Shown here one piece after another: positions 25,536 through 34,360 of a stretch of DNA of 64,000 nucleotides (positions are counted from its first letter, which is position 1; every line of letters starts with the position of its first letter). The translations under genes were made by a program, and so were the position numbers. Below the pieces are notes generated by a model, which saw nothing but the letters and a program-made list of their open reading frames with translations, had not been told where the DNA came from and did no database searches. Location of the stretch: positions 496,001 through 560,000 of the forward strand of contig WGLL01000005.1 in assembly GCA_016125585.1 (NCBI GenBank), read 5' to 3'. The DNA is from Caulobacter sp. (GTDB lineage: Bacteria; Pseudomonadota; Alphaproteobacteria; Caulobacterales; Caulobacteraceae).

Positions 25536-26750
25536 TCAGGCGCTGCGACGCACTGCCTTGGACACCCGCCAGGCCATGAACAGCGCCGGCAGACACATGC
25601 CCGCCGCCACGGCGAAGGGCGCGCTGATGCTGACCTTGGTGAACAGCGGCGCAGCGGCCAGCGGCCCGACGATCCTGGCCAGGGCGCCGGCGGCGGAGTT
25701 CAGCCCCAGCATCTCGCCCTGCCGCTCCGGCGAGGAGGACTTGGACAGGATCGCCCCGATGTTGGGGAAGGCCAGGGACTGACCCAGGGCGACGGTGATC
25801 ATCCCCGCCACCGCCAGCTGCCAGAAGCCGCCGACCAGCGGCTGGAAGGCGAAGCCGATGAAGATCAGCACCAGGCCGACCATCAAGGTGGCCGGCTCGC
25901 CGAAACGCCGCGCCAGGGGGCCGGTCAACAGGCCCTGGGCGAAGGCCGCCGTCAGGCCGATGGCCAGGAAGCAGAAGCCGATCTCCTTGGGCCCCCAATG
26001 GAAGCTGGCCTTGGCCCAGAGCCCGAAGGTCGCCTCCATGCCGGCGAACCCGGCGATGGCGATCAGCGACACCAGCAGCACCCGCCAGATCACCGGATGG
26101 GCCATGGCGTCGTTCAGCCCGGCGAACCGGCTGCGGCGCGGGGCGTCGGAGTGGCCGTGGCGCGTCTCGCGGACGAACAGCGCCACGCCAAGGCCGGCCG
26201 CGATCGCCAGGCCGGCGGCCAGGAACAGCGGCGGCCGGAAGCCGGCGAGGCCCAGCGATTCATTGGCCAGCGACCCGCCGATCCAGGGGCCGGTGACAAA
26301 GCCCAGGCTGAAGGCCGCTCCCATCAGGCCCAGCCGCCCGGCCCGCATTTCGGGCAGGGTGACGTCGGCGATATAGCCCTGGATGGTCGAGATGTTGCCG
26401 GTCAGCATGCCGCCGCAGAAGCGGATGGCGAAGGCCACGATCAGGCTTGGCGCGAAGGCCAGGGCCAGATAGGTGGCGGCGTTGCCGAAGATGGTGATCA
26501 TCAGCACCGGCCGCCGCCCGATCCGGTCGGACAGCTTTCCCCACAAGGGTTCGGCGAAGAAGTTGCCAAGGCTGTAGGCCGAGAACAGCACGAACACCTG
26601 CCACGCCGGGGCCCCGAAGCTGCTGGCATAGAAGGGCAACAGGGGGATGATCACCCCGAAGCCGGCGATGTTGATGAACACCACGGCCAGCAGGATGTAG
26701 AGGGCGCGATCGTTCGCGGCGGGCGGCGTGGGGGCGGTGATGTCCGACAT
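25536..26750 (-). CDS. Major facilitator superfamily transporter (drug-efflux/TetA-like)
   Basis: I use ATG 26750 (opening MSDITAPTPP); the frame extends 13 codons further. The 404-residue protein has about 12 membrane segments and the MFS motif A in the second loop (GKLSDRIGRRP, about 71-81), characteristic of proton antiporters. The second motif copy after TM8 is degenerate. The TetA-like organisation suggests export of a small molecule, but the substrate is unknown. It is convergent with the metal-sensor operon with only 15 bases between stops. Confidence 0.9.
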   Translation of the reverse strand: MSDITAPTPPAANDRALYILLAVVFINIAGFGVIIPLLPFYASSFGAPAWQVFVLFSAYSLGNFFAEPLWGKLSDRIGRRPVLMITIFGNAATYLALAFAPSLIVAFAIRFCGGMLTGNISTIQGYIADVTLPEMRAGRLGLMGAAFSLGFVTGPWIGGSLANESLGLAGFRPPLFLAAGLAIAAGLGVALFVRETRHGHSDAPRRSRFAGLNDAMAHPVIWRVLLVSLIAIAGFAGMEATFGLWAKASFHWGPKEIGFCFLAIGLTAAFAQGLLTGPLARRFGEPATLMVGLVLIFIGFAFQPLVGGFWQLAVAGMITVALGQSLAFPNIGAILSKSSSPERQGEMLGLNSAAGALARIVGPLAAAPLFTKVSISAPFAVAAGMCLPALFMAWRVSKAVRRSA

Positions 26751-26812
26751 GAGCCCTCCGGCTCTAAGGCGCCGCCCGTCCGGCGGCAACTGCGTCGGAG
26801 CCGGGACGAGAG

Positions 26813-28753
26813 TCAGCGAGGCGGATTGTATTGCTCGAGGAAGCCGATGACGGCCTCCAGCATCTGTATGCGGGTCGGCGCCCGCGACAGCCAGTGATCC
26901 TCATCCTTGAGGGTGACCAGATCGACGGTCTTGCCGGTCTTTTTCAGGGCGTCGAACATCACCTTGCTCTGGTCGTAGCGGACCACGGTGTCGTCCTGCC
27001 CGTGAACCAGCAGGATGGGAATGGTCACCCGGTTGATCTGGCTGATGGGCGAAATCGCCGAGAGGTCGGGATCCTTGCGCCCCTCGACCCTAAGGAACTG
27101 CAACCAGTAGCGCTGGCTGGCGGAGTCGCGACGGGAGGCGGACTTGAAGCGCTCGTCCATGAACAGGGTCAGGTCGGAGATGCCGGCCACCGAGGCGGCG
27201 CAACGATAGACGCCGGGATCGAGGGTCGCGCCGGCGAGCGCGGCGTATCCGCCGTAGCTGGCGCCGACGATACAGACCCGGGCCGGGTCGATGGTCCCCT
27301 GCTTCGCCAGATAGCGCACGCCGTCCGACAGGTCCGTCTGCATCTTGCGGCCCCATTCGCCATAGCCAGCCTTGAGGAAGGTCTCACCGAAGCCGTCCGA
27401 GCCCCGAAAATTGACCTGCAGCACCGCATAGCCTCGCGCGGCGAGGGCCTGGGCCCACCAGTCGAATCCGGGGGTATCCCGGGATGCCGGGCCGCCATGG
27501 GGCAGCACCACCAGCGGCAGCTTCTTCGGCTCGGCCCCCCTCGGCAGGGTCAGGTAGCCGGTAAGGTCCAGCCCGTCCGCCGCCTTGTAGGCGACGGGGC
27601 GCACCTCCGCGATGTCGGCCGGCTGCAGCTCCGGATAGAGCACGCCCAGGGGATCGGCGCGCTTGCGATCGAGATCGGCCAGCGCATAGGACGGGCCGCC
27701 TGTCGGACTGTCGATGCGGACCACCATCTGTCGGCGGCTGTCGGACCATGACGCCAGCCTTGGCGACTGGCCGGCATAGGCCTTGACCACCGCCGCCCAG
27801 GCCGCCTGCGCCTTGGGGTCGAAGAATTCGTATTTCAGCTCGTCGCCGCTCAGCGTCGCCGTACCGATCAGGGCGCCGGTCGATGGATCGCGGATCAGTC
27901 CGTCGTAGTCCGGCAGCAGGATGTCGCGTGGCGGCGATCCATCGACCGGATATTCCCGGGCCGGCCTGCCGCCCGCCTTGGTATCGCCGAGAATGAACAG
28001 GGCGGAGCGGCCATCCTTGCCAAGACCGCGCAGGAACGGAGGGTTGATCGGCGCATTGCCGCTGTCCGCCACGGTCCAGGACGATCCCCTCCGGATCCGC
28101 AATGTCCAGTCGCCAGTGGCGTTGTCATATTCGGTCTCGGCGACGGCGGCGCCATCCTGACCGATCACCCAGTCGTCGGTGTTCTTGAAGCCCTTCTGGT
28201 GCACCTTCGTCCGCCCGTCGCGCAGGCGGACGCTGAACAGGCTGTTGCGACCCTTGAACTCGTCGAAGAAATGGACGCCCTCGACGATGACCATCACCTC
28301 GCCGTCGATGATCCGCACCTGCGGCTTGCCGATGATCACATTCATCGCCGGCGTCGCATGCTCCATCAGGCCGAACTGCTTGCGGTTTTTCAGATCGTAG
28401 ACGGTCGCCAGGGAATATTCCCGCGACGGACCCTCGATGTCCTCCAGGTTGACGGTCTGGGAGGTGGTGATCAGCAGATAGTCCGACGTCGCCCACTGCA
28501 GGTCGCGGACCTTCTGGTCGCCAGCCTTGATGCTGCCAAGCAGGTCTCCGGATTCGACCCCCTTGATCAGGATCAGGCGGTCCTCGCCGTTGGTCACCGC
28601 ATAGGCGATCATCTTGCCGTCCGGCGAAATTTGGGCGTCCTCGATCAGCGGCAGGCGGCCATAGGCGGCTGTCGGCGCCGCCATGGCGACGGTGCCGATC
28701 ATCATCAGCACGGTCGCAAGCAGAGCAGCCGTGATCCTTGATAGTGCTGCCAT
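26813..28753 (-). CDS. Exported S9-family prolyl oligopeptidase-like peptidase
   Basis: I use ATG 28753 after five upstream codons that add nothing; the signal peptide spans about 1-26 (TVAMAAP). A beta-propeller-type N-terminal half (about 30-385) precedes the alpha/beta-hydrolase domain with nucleophile S499 in VGASYGG, acid D588 in HGQDDTV and H620 in DEDHW, so the triad is intact. S9 peptidases of this type cleave dipeptides or acyl-peptides in the periplasm. The 646-residue size is typical. Confidence 0.92.
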   Translation of the reverse strand: MAALSRITAALLATVLMMIGTVAMAAPTAAYGRLPLIEDAQISPDGKMIAYAVTNGEDRLILIKGVESGDLLGSIKAGDQKVRDLQWATSDYLLITTSQTVNLEDIEGPSREYSLATVYDLKNRKQFGLMEHATPAMNVIIGKPQVRIIDGEVMVIVEGVHFFDEFKGRNSLFSVRLRDGRTKVHQKGFKNTDDWVIGQDGAAVAETEYDNATGDWTLRIRRGSSWTVADSGNAPINPPFLRGLGKDGRSALFILGDTKAGGRPAREYPVDGSPPRDILLPDYDGLIRDPSTGALIGTATLSGDELKYEFFDPKAQAAWAAVVKAYAGQSPRLASWSDSRRQMVVRIDSPTGGPSYALADLDRKRADPLGVLYPELQPADIAEVRPVAYKAADGLDLTGYLTLPRGAEPKKLPLVVLPHGGPASRDTPGFDWWAQALAARGYAVLQVNFRGSDGFGETFLKAGYGEWGRKMQTDLSDGVRYLAKQGTIDPARVCIVGASYGGYAALAGATLDPGVYRCAASVAGISDLTLFMDERFKSASRRDSASQRYWLQFLRVEGRKDPDLSAISPISQINRVTIPILLVHGQDDTVVRYDQSKVMFDALKKTGKTVDLVTLKDEDHWLSRAPTRIQMLEAVIGFLEQYNPPR

Positions 28754-28836
28754 GACGCCCCCCGACACCGAACTGATGGTTGTCCCGGCGGGAGACTAGC
28801 CAACCCATTGCGAATTGGGAACGGCGGCGGCCAACG

Positions 28837-28868
28837 AAAAACGCCCCGGCTGGGGCCGGGGCGTCTTG
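28837..28868 (-). terminator. Rho-independent terminator of infC
   Basis: ACGCCCCGGC (28841-28850) and GCCGGGGCGT (28855-28864) form a 10-bp perfect stem with a 4-base loop. On the minus strand it is followed by TTTTTCG. The infC stop lies 23 bases upstream in that direction, so this is a strong candidate for the end of the infC transcript. Confidence 0.85.
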
Positions 28869-28890
28869 TTGGTCGGGATGAGGGGTGAGC

Positions 28891-29424
28891 CTAGCGGGGC
28901 GCCAGGATCATAATCATCTGGCGGCCTTCCATCTTGGGCTCGTGCTCGACCTTGGCGACCTCGTCGAAGTCGACCTTGACCTTGTTGAGCAGCTTCATGC
29001 CCAGTTCCGGGTGCGCCATCTCACGGCCGCGGAAGCGCAGGGTCACCTTGACCTTGTCGCCCTCCTCGAAGAACCGGAACATCGACTTGGCCTTCACGTC
29101 GTAATCGTGAATGTCGATGTTGGGCCGCAGCTTGATTTCCTTGAGCTCGACGATCTTCTGCCGCTTGCGGGCCTCGTTCTTCTTCTTCTGCTCCTGGAAC
29201 TTGAACTTGCCATAGTCCAGGATCTTGCAGACGGGCGGATTGGCGTTGGGCACGATCTCGACGAGATCAAGGCCGGCTTCCTCTGCCGCCTCCAGGGCGG
29301 CGGAAATGGGCATCTCGCCCTGCTTCTCGCCGTTCTGATCGATCAGAAGTACACGGGGAACGCGGATGTCTTCATTCATGCGCGGCCCGTCTTTGACGGG
29401 CGGCGTATTGTTGGGGCGGCGAAT
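28891..29424 (-). CDS. infC: Translation initiation factor IF-3, probable ATT start
   Basis: The frame is conserved as IF-3: N-terminal domain opening [20 protein letters not shown], linker [18 protein letters not shown] and C-terminal domain with [14 protein letters not shown] and MIMILAPR. A protein starting at the ATG 29379 would be 162 residues, but upstream residues [15 protein letters not shown] look like the usual alphaproteobacterial N-terminus. The ATT at 29424 has a GGAG ribosome site 8 bases upstream, as for the AUU start of E. coli infC, which is the basis of IF-3 autoregulation. I prefer 29424 (177 residues); 29379 is the alternative. No rpmI or rplT follows; a terminator ends the unit. 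Confidence 0.92.
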   Translation of the reverse strand: MRRPNNTPPVKDGPRMNEDIRVPRVLLIDQNGEKQGEMPISAALEAAEEAGLDLVEIVPNANPPVCKILDYGKFKFQEQKKKNEARKRQKIVELKEIKLRPNIDIHDYDVKAKSMFRFFEEGDKVKVTLRFRGREMAHPELGMKLLNKVKVDFDEVAKVEHEPKMEGRQMIMILAPR

Positions 29425-29607
29425 AGGCGAAGCTCCGGATGCTGTTTGCGAAAAAAGACGCGGCCCGCCAAAGCGTTCCGTGTCCTTGGTAGATATATGA
29501 CCCCAGACGGCCTGCGCCGCAAGGGACAGTCCACCGGCGTCCCTGCCGGCGCCGCTCTCCGCCTCCTTCACATCCCCGCGAACTGCCCCGGTCTGACCGC
29601 TTCCGCG

Positions 29608-29633
29608 GGAACGGCGCGCCTGTCCGCAGGGTT
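29608..29633 (+). promoter_or_regulatory. Candidate EcfG-type general-stress promoter
   Basis: GGAAC at 29608-29612 is followed by 17 bases and then GGTT. The alphaproteobacterial general-stress sigma factor (EcfG; SigT in Caulobacter) prefers GGAAC-N16/17-CGTT, so the -10 differs by one base. It lies 67 bases upstream of the BON-domain gene, a type of gene often stress-induced. This is a near-consensus match only. Confidence 0.4.
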
Positions 29634-29699
29634 CTTGCCTCGAGGGCGGCGAACCTCGCCGACCCTTCGTGTGCAACAAGCGTTCGGGAGACAAACGTC

Positions 29700-30461
29700 A
29701 TGGCCAATCCCTTTATCGGAACCCCCACCCGCGACTGGCGCGAGGAGCGCGGCTGGAGTGAGCGAAGCAGCGCCAACGGCGCCTTCGGCGAGGCCCGCTA
29801 TACGGAGAACCCCGGTCGGAGGGCCGGCTACAATCCCGCCGGTCCCGCCCAGGGCTATGTCAGCGGCGGATATAACGAGCCGCGCAGCTGGAGCGATGTC
29901 GAACAGGATCGGCATCGCAACCTGCGCACCTCCCGCTATGGCGACCCCGCTTATCGGGACCCCGCCTATGGGGACGGCGGCGCCTACTATGGCCGGGACG
30001 GTCGCTATGAACCCTATGACGACGACTACGGCCGGCAGGACCGGTACCAGCCGGGCCGGGGTTATGCCGGCGGCGACCGGGTCGGCTTTGGCGACCCCAA
30101 TCCCTATGTCCAGTCGGCCACCGACGGCGACTCCAAGGGCCCTCACCACGGCAGGGGACCCCGGGATTACCGCCGTTCGGACGACCGCATCCGCGAGGAC
30201 GTCAATGACCACCTGACCGATCATCATCATCTCGACGCCTCGAACATCCAGGTCGAGGTCAAGGATGGCGAGGTCACTCTGAACGGCCGGGTCGACCGTC
30301 GCGGCGACAAGCGCCGGGCCGAGGACTGCGCCGAACGGGTAAGGGGCGTGCGCCATGTGCAGAACAATCTGCGGGTCGATGAGGTGGATGGCTCCGGGCG
30401 CTTCGCCCCGGCCGCCACTTCCACCGACAAGGCCACGGCCAGCCGCGGCGGCGCCAACTAG
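29700..30461 (+). CDS. BON-domain protein with long Tyr/Gly/Asp-rich low-complexity N-terminus
   Basis: A 253-residue protein. Residues 1-155 are low-complexity with Tyr-Gly-Asp-Arg-Pro runs (YGDPAYRDPAYGDGGAYYGR) and no signal peptide. Residues about 158-235 form a BON domain (DDRIREDVNDHLTDHHHLDASNIQVEVKDGEVTLNGRVDRRGDKRRAEDCAERVRGVRHVQNNL). BON domains bind phospholipid or membrane in OsmY-like stress proteins; this version is likely soluble. Strong ribosome site GGGAG upstream. Stress induction is suggested by the candidate promoter at 29608. Confidence 0.85.
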   Translation: MANPFIGTPTRDWREERGWSERSSANGAFGEARYTENPGRRAGYNPAGPAQGYVSGGYNEPRSWSDVEQDRHRNLRTSRYGDPAYRDPAYGDGGAYYGRDGRYEPYDDDYGRQDRYQPGRGYAGGDRVGFGDPNPYVQSATDGDSKGPHHGRGPRDYRRSDDRIREDVNDHLTDHHHLDASNIQVEVKDGEVTLNGRVDRRGDKRRAEDCAERVRGVRHVQNNLRVDEVDGSGRFAPAATSTDKATASRGGAN

Positions 30462-30483
30462 CCGCCGGCCGGCATCCGGTGAA

Positions 30484-30512
30484 AAGGGTCGCGCCCGCAC
30501 GGCGCGGCCCTT
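30484..30512. terminator. Bidirectional hairpin between the BON gene and the GT9 gene
   Basis: AAGGGTCGCGCC (30484-30495) can pair with GGCGCGGCCCTT (30501-30512) with one G-T pair and a 5-base loop. On the minus strand it is followed by four T residues, on the plus strand by CTTGCGTC. It sits between two convergent genes and could end both transcripts. Confidence 0.65.
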
Positions 30513-30519
30513 CTTGCGT

Positions 30520-31488
30520 CTATCTGGGCAGCAGGGAGAAGCAGGCGTTGGCGACGGTATCGACCGCCAGGCCGCTGAGCTGCGGGGCGTGAAGCACCGC
30601 GACATGGCCGCGCGGACTGGCCAGGGCCGAATCCGGACCACCCGCGAACAGAGCCACCGTCGGTGCGCCGGCGGCGGCGATCAGGTGCAGGGGCCCGGTG
30701 TCGTTGCCGACCGCCAGAACCGACTTGGCGCCGAGCAGGGCGATCTGGGCGAAATCGGTCCGTCCGGTCAGGTCGCGGGCCCGACCGACCGTCTTCTGGA
30801 TCGTCCGGGCCAGGGCGCTGTCCTGCGGTCCGCCGACGATGACGATGTCATAGCCCGCCGCGAACAGCCGGCCCGCCAGGTCGGAGAAGGCGGCGATCGG
30901 CCAGCGCTTCTCCGGCGACTTCTCCTGGCCTCCCGGCGCCAGAATGACGAAAGGCTTGGGCGCCTGGGCGCCGGGGGTCGGCCGTTGCTCCGGGGCGCGG
31001 CGCAGGATCCAGGACAGGTCGGGCGGCGGCGCGTCGCCCGCCGTCACCGGAGCGTCCGGCCAGATGCCGGCGTCACGCAGCTGTTCCGCTTGGCGTTCCA
31101 GCAGGTGCATGCGCTCGCGCGCCGGATTGCGATGGCGGAATTTCGCGCCTCTGACCGGGCCGGACCAGGGCGGCGGGAAGGGGCGCAACATCTGGAACAG
31201 GGTGTTGGTGGTCGGGCTGCCTTGCAGGTCGTAGACCCGGGCGTATTTCGCCGCCTTGATCCGCTTGCGCAGCGTCAGCCAGTCGCCGGGGGTTTGCGGA
31301 GCGGCGCCGGTGTCGACCTCGTTCACATAGGGGCTGGTCTTGGCCAGCGCCTCGAAAGCCGGAGTGGTCAGCAGCGTGATGCGCGCGCGCGGGTGCGCCT
31401 GGCGGATACGCCGCATGGCCGCCAGCGACAGCACAAATTCACCAATGGTCCCGGCCTGGATGACCAGGATCTTCTCGAAAGTGGCCAT
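30520..31488 (-). CDS. Family 9 glycosyltransferase (heptosyltransferase-like)
   Basis: The start is at 31488 (opening MATFEKILVIQAGTIGEF), overlapping the stop of the upstream gene. The 322-residue protein has the GT9 layout: an N-terminal Rossmann half with the LVIQAGTIGEFVLSLAAMRRIRQ opening and a C-terminal half with FVILAPGGQEKSPEKRWP and NDTGPLHLIAAAGAPTVALF, the donor-binding segment. Such enzymes transfer heptose or related sugars onto lipopolysaccharide core. Partner of the GT4 gene upstream. Confidence 0.9.
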   Translation of the reverse strand: MATFEKILVIQAGTIGEFVLSLAAMRRIRQAHPRARITLLTTPAFEALAKTSPYVNEVDTGAAPQTPGDWLTLRKRIKAAKYARVYDLQGSPTTNTLFQMLRPFPPPWSGPVRGAKFRHRNPARERMHLLERQAEQLRDAGIWPDAPVTAGDAPPPDLSWILRRAPEQRPTPGAQAPKPFVILAPGGQEKSPEKRWPIAAFSDLAGRLFAAGYDIVIVGGPQDSALARTIQKTVGRARDLTGRTDFAQIALLGAKSVLAVGNDTGPLHLIAAAGAPTVALFAGGPDSALASPRGHVAVLHAPQLSGLAVDTVANACFSLLPR

Positions 31489-32684
31489 CAGGCCCTGTCC
31501 TCCAGGACCCGAGCATAAACCCCGAGAGTCGCTTCGCACATGGCTTCAACTGAATAGAGTTTTTTGACGCGCGCCAGCCCCGCTTCACCCATCGCCCGAC
31601 GCCGCGCGGCCGGGGTGTCGATGGCGGTCAGCAGGCCCTGGGCCCAGGCCTCGACGTCGCCGGGCGGCAGGCGCCAACCGGTTCCCCCTTCGATCACCGT
31701 CTCCCGCGCGCCGCCATGATCGGCGACCAGGACGGGCCGCGCCATCGCCTGGGGCTCGACCGCGGTCCGTCCGAACGATTCCGGCTGGGTCGAGGGCAGC
31801 AGAGCGTAGTCGGCAAGGCGGTAGGCCGCCGGCATGTCGTCGCAATGCCCGACCAGCTTGATGGTGTCGTCCAGCCCGGCCGAGCGGATGGCGTCCTCGA
31901 CCTCCTGGCGATACTCCGCCCGACCCTGATCATCGCCGACGAACAGGATCAGGAAATCGTTCCGGCCCTGCGCCTTCATCCGGGCCGCGGCGGCGACGAT
32001 CGTCAGGTGCCCCTTCAGCCGGGTGATGCGACCACCCAGCACGAACACCTTCCGCGAGTCGGGCGAGGGCAGGTCCCACAGATCGCGCAGGGCCTGAACG
32101 CGGGATGGCGTCACCTTGCGCGGATCGAAACGCGCCAGATCCACGCCGCGTGGAATGGAGATCACCCGCGCCGGATCCAGGTCATGTTCGGCGACGACAT
32201 GGTCGCGGGTGTAGTCGCTGTTGGCGATCACCAGGTCGCCCTTGGTCATCACCGCATTGTACCAGCGCTTCAGGCCGGACCGGGCATTGTAGATGCCGTG
32301 ATAGGTCGCGACGAAGGGCACGCCGGTGACATGCGCGGCCCAAAGGGCGCTGAAGGCCGGGGCCCGGCTGCGGGCGTGAACCAGGGTGATCTTCTCGCGC
32401 CGGATCAGATCGACCAGCCGCGCCGCGTTGCCGAGCATGACCAGCGGGTTCTTCGACTGCACCGGCATCTGCGCCAGCCGTCCGCCGTCCGCCTCCAGTC
32501 GCGCGGTCATCCGTCCGCCCCGGGTCGCCACGAAGGCGCGGCCGCCCGCGTTGACCACCGCCTGCGCGACATCGATCACGGTCTGCTCGGCGCCGCCGGT
32601 CTCCATTTCCGGAATGACCTGCAGCAGGGCGAAATCGGGTGGCAGGACGGGCAAGGTCGGCGAGACTTCCTTCGATCGGCGCAA
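31488..32684 (-). CDS. Family 4 glycosyltransferase
   Basis: A GT-B fold enzyme of up to 398 residues. The N-terminal part has LLQVIPEMETGGAEQTV (the usual GGAE phrase) and the C-terminal part has FVLGGRITRLKGH, VGHCDDMPAAYRLADYALLPSTQPESFGRTAVEPQAMARPVL, the EX7E donor motif. It probably adds a hexose to a lipopolysaccharide or exopolysaccharide. The TTG at 32684 lacks a ribosome site; the TTG at 32654 has AAGGAAG upstream and may be the true start. It overlaps the GT9 gene. Confidence 0.9.
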   Translation of the reverse strand: MRRSKEVSPTLPVLPPDFALLQVIPEMETGGAEQTVIDVAQAVVNAGGRAFVATRGGRMTARLEADGGRLAQMPVQSKNPLVMLGNAARLVDLIRREKITLVHARSRAPAFSALWAAHVTGVPFVATYHGIYNARSGLKRWYNAVMTKGDLVIANSDYTRDHVVAEHDLDPARVISIPRGVDLARFDPRKVTPSRVQALRDLWDLPSPDSRKVFVLGGRITRLKGHLTIVAAAARMKAQGRNDFLILFVGDDQGRAEYRQEVEDAIRSAGLDDTIKLVGHCDDMPAAYRLADYALLPSTQPESFGRTAVEPQAMARPVLVADHGGARETVIEGGTGWRLPPGDVEAWAQGLLTAIDTPAARRRAMGEAGLARVKKLYSVEAMCEATLGVYARVLEDRA

Positions 32685-32728
32685 TGGGGTTAGGGGTGGG
32701 TAGATAGGTCAATTGGAGCGCGGGCGCC

Positions 32729-33484
32729 ATGTCGGAGACGAGCGGAAGACTGGATCGCGGCGACGGCGAGGCGGTGGCCTGGCGCAAGGTCGCAGGGGCC
32801 GGCCCGACCGTTGTCTGGCTTGGCGGCTTCATGTCCGACATGTCCGGGAGCAAGGCCGAGGCCCTGGCGCAATGGGCGACGGACAAGGGGCGGGGCTATG
32901 TCCGCTTCGACTATCGCGGTCACGGCGAATCAAGCGGTCAGTTTCGCCATGGCACGATCAGCCGTTGGCGCGAGGACGCCCTGGCGGTGATCGACCGGCT
33001 GACCGACGGGCCGCTGATCCTGGTCGGCTCCTCCATGGGCGGCTGGATTTCCTGCCTCGTCGCGGCGGTCAGGCCCGAGCGGCTGGCCGGGATGGTGCTG
33101 ATCGCCCCGGCCGCCGACTTCACCGAAAAACTGATGCTGCCCGGCTTTCCGCCCGAGGCCCATGAAGCCCTGGCCGCGACCGGCGAGTGGATTCGTCCCA
33201 GTCTCTATGACGAGGGCGGCTATCCGATCACCCGGGCCCTTCTGGTAGACGGCGCCCGCTGGTCGATCCTGCCAGGGCCCGTCCCGGTCGAGGTCCCGGT
33301 GCGCATCCTGCAGGGCGGCGAGGACCCGGACGTTCCCTGGACCCACGCCCTGGAGCTGGCCCACGCCCTGAAGAGCCGGGACGTTGTCTTCACCCTGATC
33401 AAGGACGGCGACCACCGCCTGTCGCGGGATCAGGACATCGCCCGTCTGATCGAGGCGGTGGAAGACCTTCAGGCGGCCGGCTGA
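32729..33484 (+). CDS. Alpha/beta hydrolase (ABHD10-like)
   Basis: A 251-residue cytosolic hydrolase. The nucleophile elbow is VGSSMGGW, the acid probably D in GGEDPDVPW and the base H in KDGDHRLS. The sequence is similar in plan to the ABHD10 / bacterial serine hydrolase group, which hydrolyses acyl or thioester bonds. No signal peptide. It is divergent from the glycosyltransferase gene over a short 44-base spacer. Confidence 0.87.
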   Translation: MSETSGRLDRGDGEAVAWRKVAGAGPTVVWLGGFMSDMSGSKAEALAQWATDKGRGYVRFDYRGHGESSGQFRHGTISRWREDALAVIDRLTDGPLILVGSSMGGWISCLVAAVRPERLAGMVLIAPAADFTEKLMLPGFPPEAHEALAATGEWIRPSLYDEGGYPITRALLVDGARWSILPGPVPVEVPVRILQGGEDPDVPWTHALELAHALKSRDVVFTLIKDGDHRLSRDQDIARLIEAVEDLQAAG

Positions 33485-33487
33485 GCC

Positions 33488-34357
33488 CTATCCCCAGAAC
33501 GCCTTGATCCGCGCGGCCTCGGCCAGCCCCTGGGCGTGGCCGGCGCGGGCGATGTCGCCGCGCCGTGAGCCATCCATCAGGTTGGGCCCGAACGCTTCGC
33601 CGCTGCCGGCGTCGGGAACGATCAGGGCGGCCTCTCCGCCGCCGGCCCGGACCTGAGCGAGTTCCGCCTCCAGGCCGGGCATCATGAAGGGGGCGAAGGC
33701 CGGCGGGGCGACGGCGACCAGCAGGACCTTGTCGTGTCCCTTGGCGAGGTCGGCGTTGGTGCCCGAGCGCATGCCGCCGTCGATGTAGCGGCGGCCGTCG
33801 ATTGTGATCGGTGGGAAGATGGTCGGCACCGAACAGGAGGAGGCCACGGCCCGGATCAGCGGCGCGGCCTTGTCGGGACCCCAGATCACCAGTTCCCCGT
33901 CGGCGACGTCGACCGCGGTGCAGGCATAACCGGGAGGCCAGGGATGTTCGCCCTCCGCCAGAGGGCCAAAGCCGGCGATGAAGACATCCTCGCTGACCGT
34001 CTGCGCTTCCAGCGCCATCCTGGCCAGCTTCAGCCGGCCTTCGATCGCCAGCGGCTCACCGGGCGGCTTGCTCATCATCACGCTCATCAAGGGCGTGAGA
34101 TCGGGGGCGGGCCGGGCCGGGCCGTCGCTGGGCGTCGCCGCCTTGATTTGATCGGCGGCGGCGAATTCCGCCTCAAGCATGGCGGCCGGGTTGCGGCTCA
34201 TCGCCAGATGCGCCCCGACGAAGGAGCCGGCCGAGGTGCCCAGAATCCAGTCGGCGTGGGAGACGTCCGCGCCGCCCTCGGCCAATCCGGCCAGCAGGCC
34301 CGTCTCCCAGGCGATGCCCACCGGCCCGCCGCCGCCCAGAACCAGCGCTCTCGTCAT
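33488..34357 (-). CDS. Patatin-like phospholipase
   Basis: A 289-residue cytosolic protein with the patatin signatures: oxyanion hole LVLGGGGPVGIAWETG near the start, nucleophile Ser in LGTSAGSF (G-x-S-x-G), and catalytic Asp in IDGGMRSGTNADL (DGG). All the dyad residues are present, so it is likely an active lipid acyl hydrolase. It lies 3 bases downstream of the epimerase-like gene and would be co-transcribed with galU. Confidence 0.92.
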   Translation of the reverse strand: MTRALVLGGGGPVGIAWETGLLAGLAEGGADVSHADWILGTSAGSFVGAHLAMSRNPAAMLEAEFAAADQIKAATPSDGPARPAPDLTPLMSVMMSKPPGEPLAIEGRLKLARMALEAQTVSEDVFIAGFGPLAEGEHPWPPGYACTAVDVADGELVIWGPDKAAPLIRAVASSCSVPTIFPPITIDGRRYIDGGMRSGTNADLAKGHDKVLLVAVAPPAFAPFMMPGLEAELAQVRAGGGEAALIVPDAGSGEAFGPNLMDGSRRGDIARAGHAQGLAEAARIKAFWG

Positions 34358-34360
34358 GCT

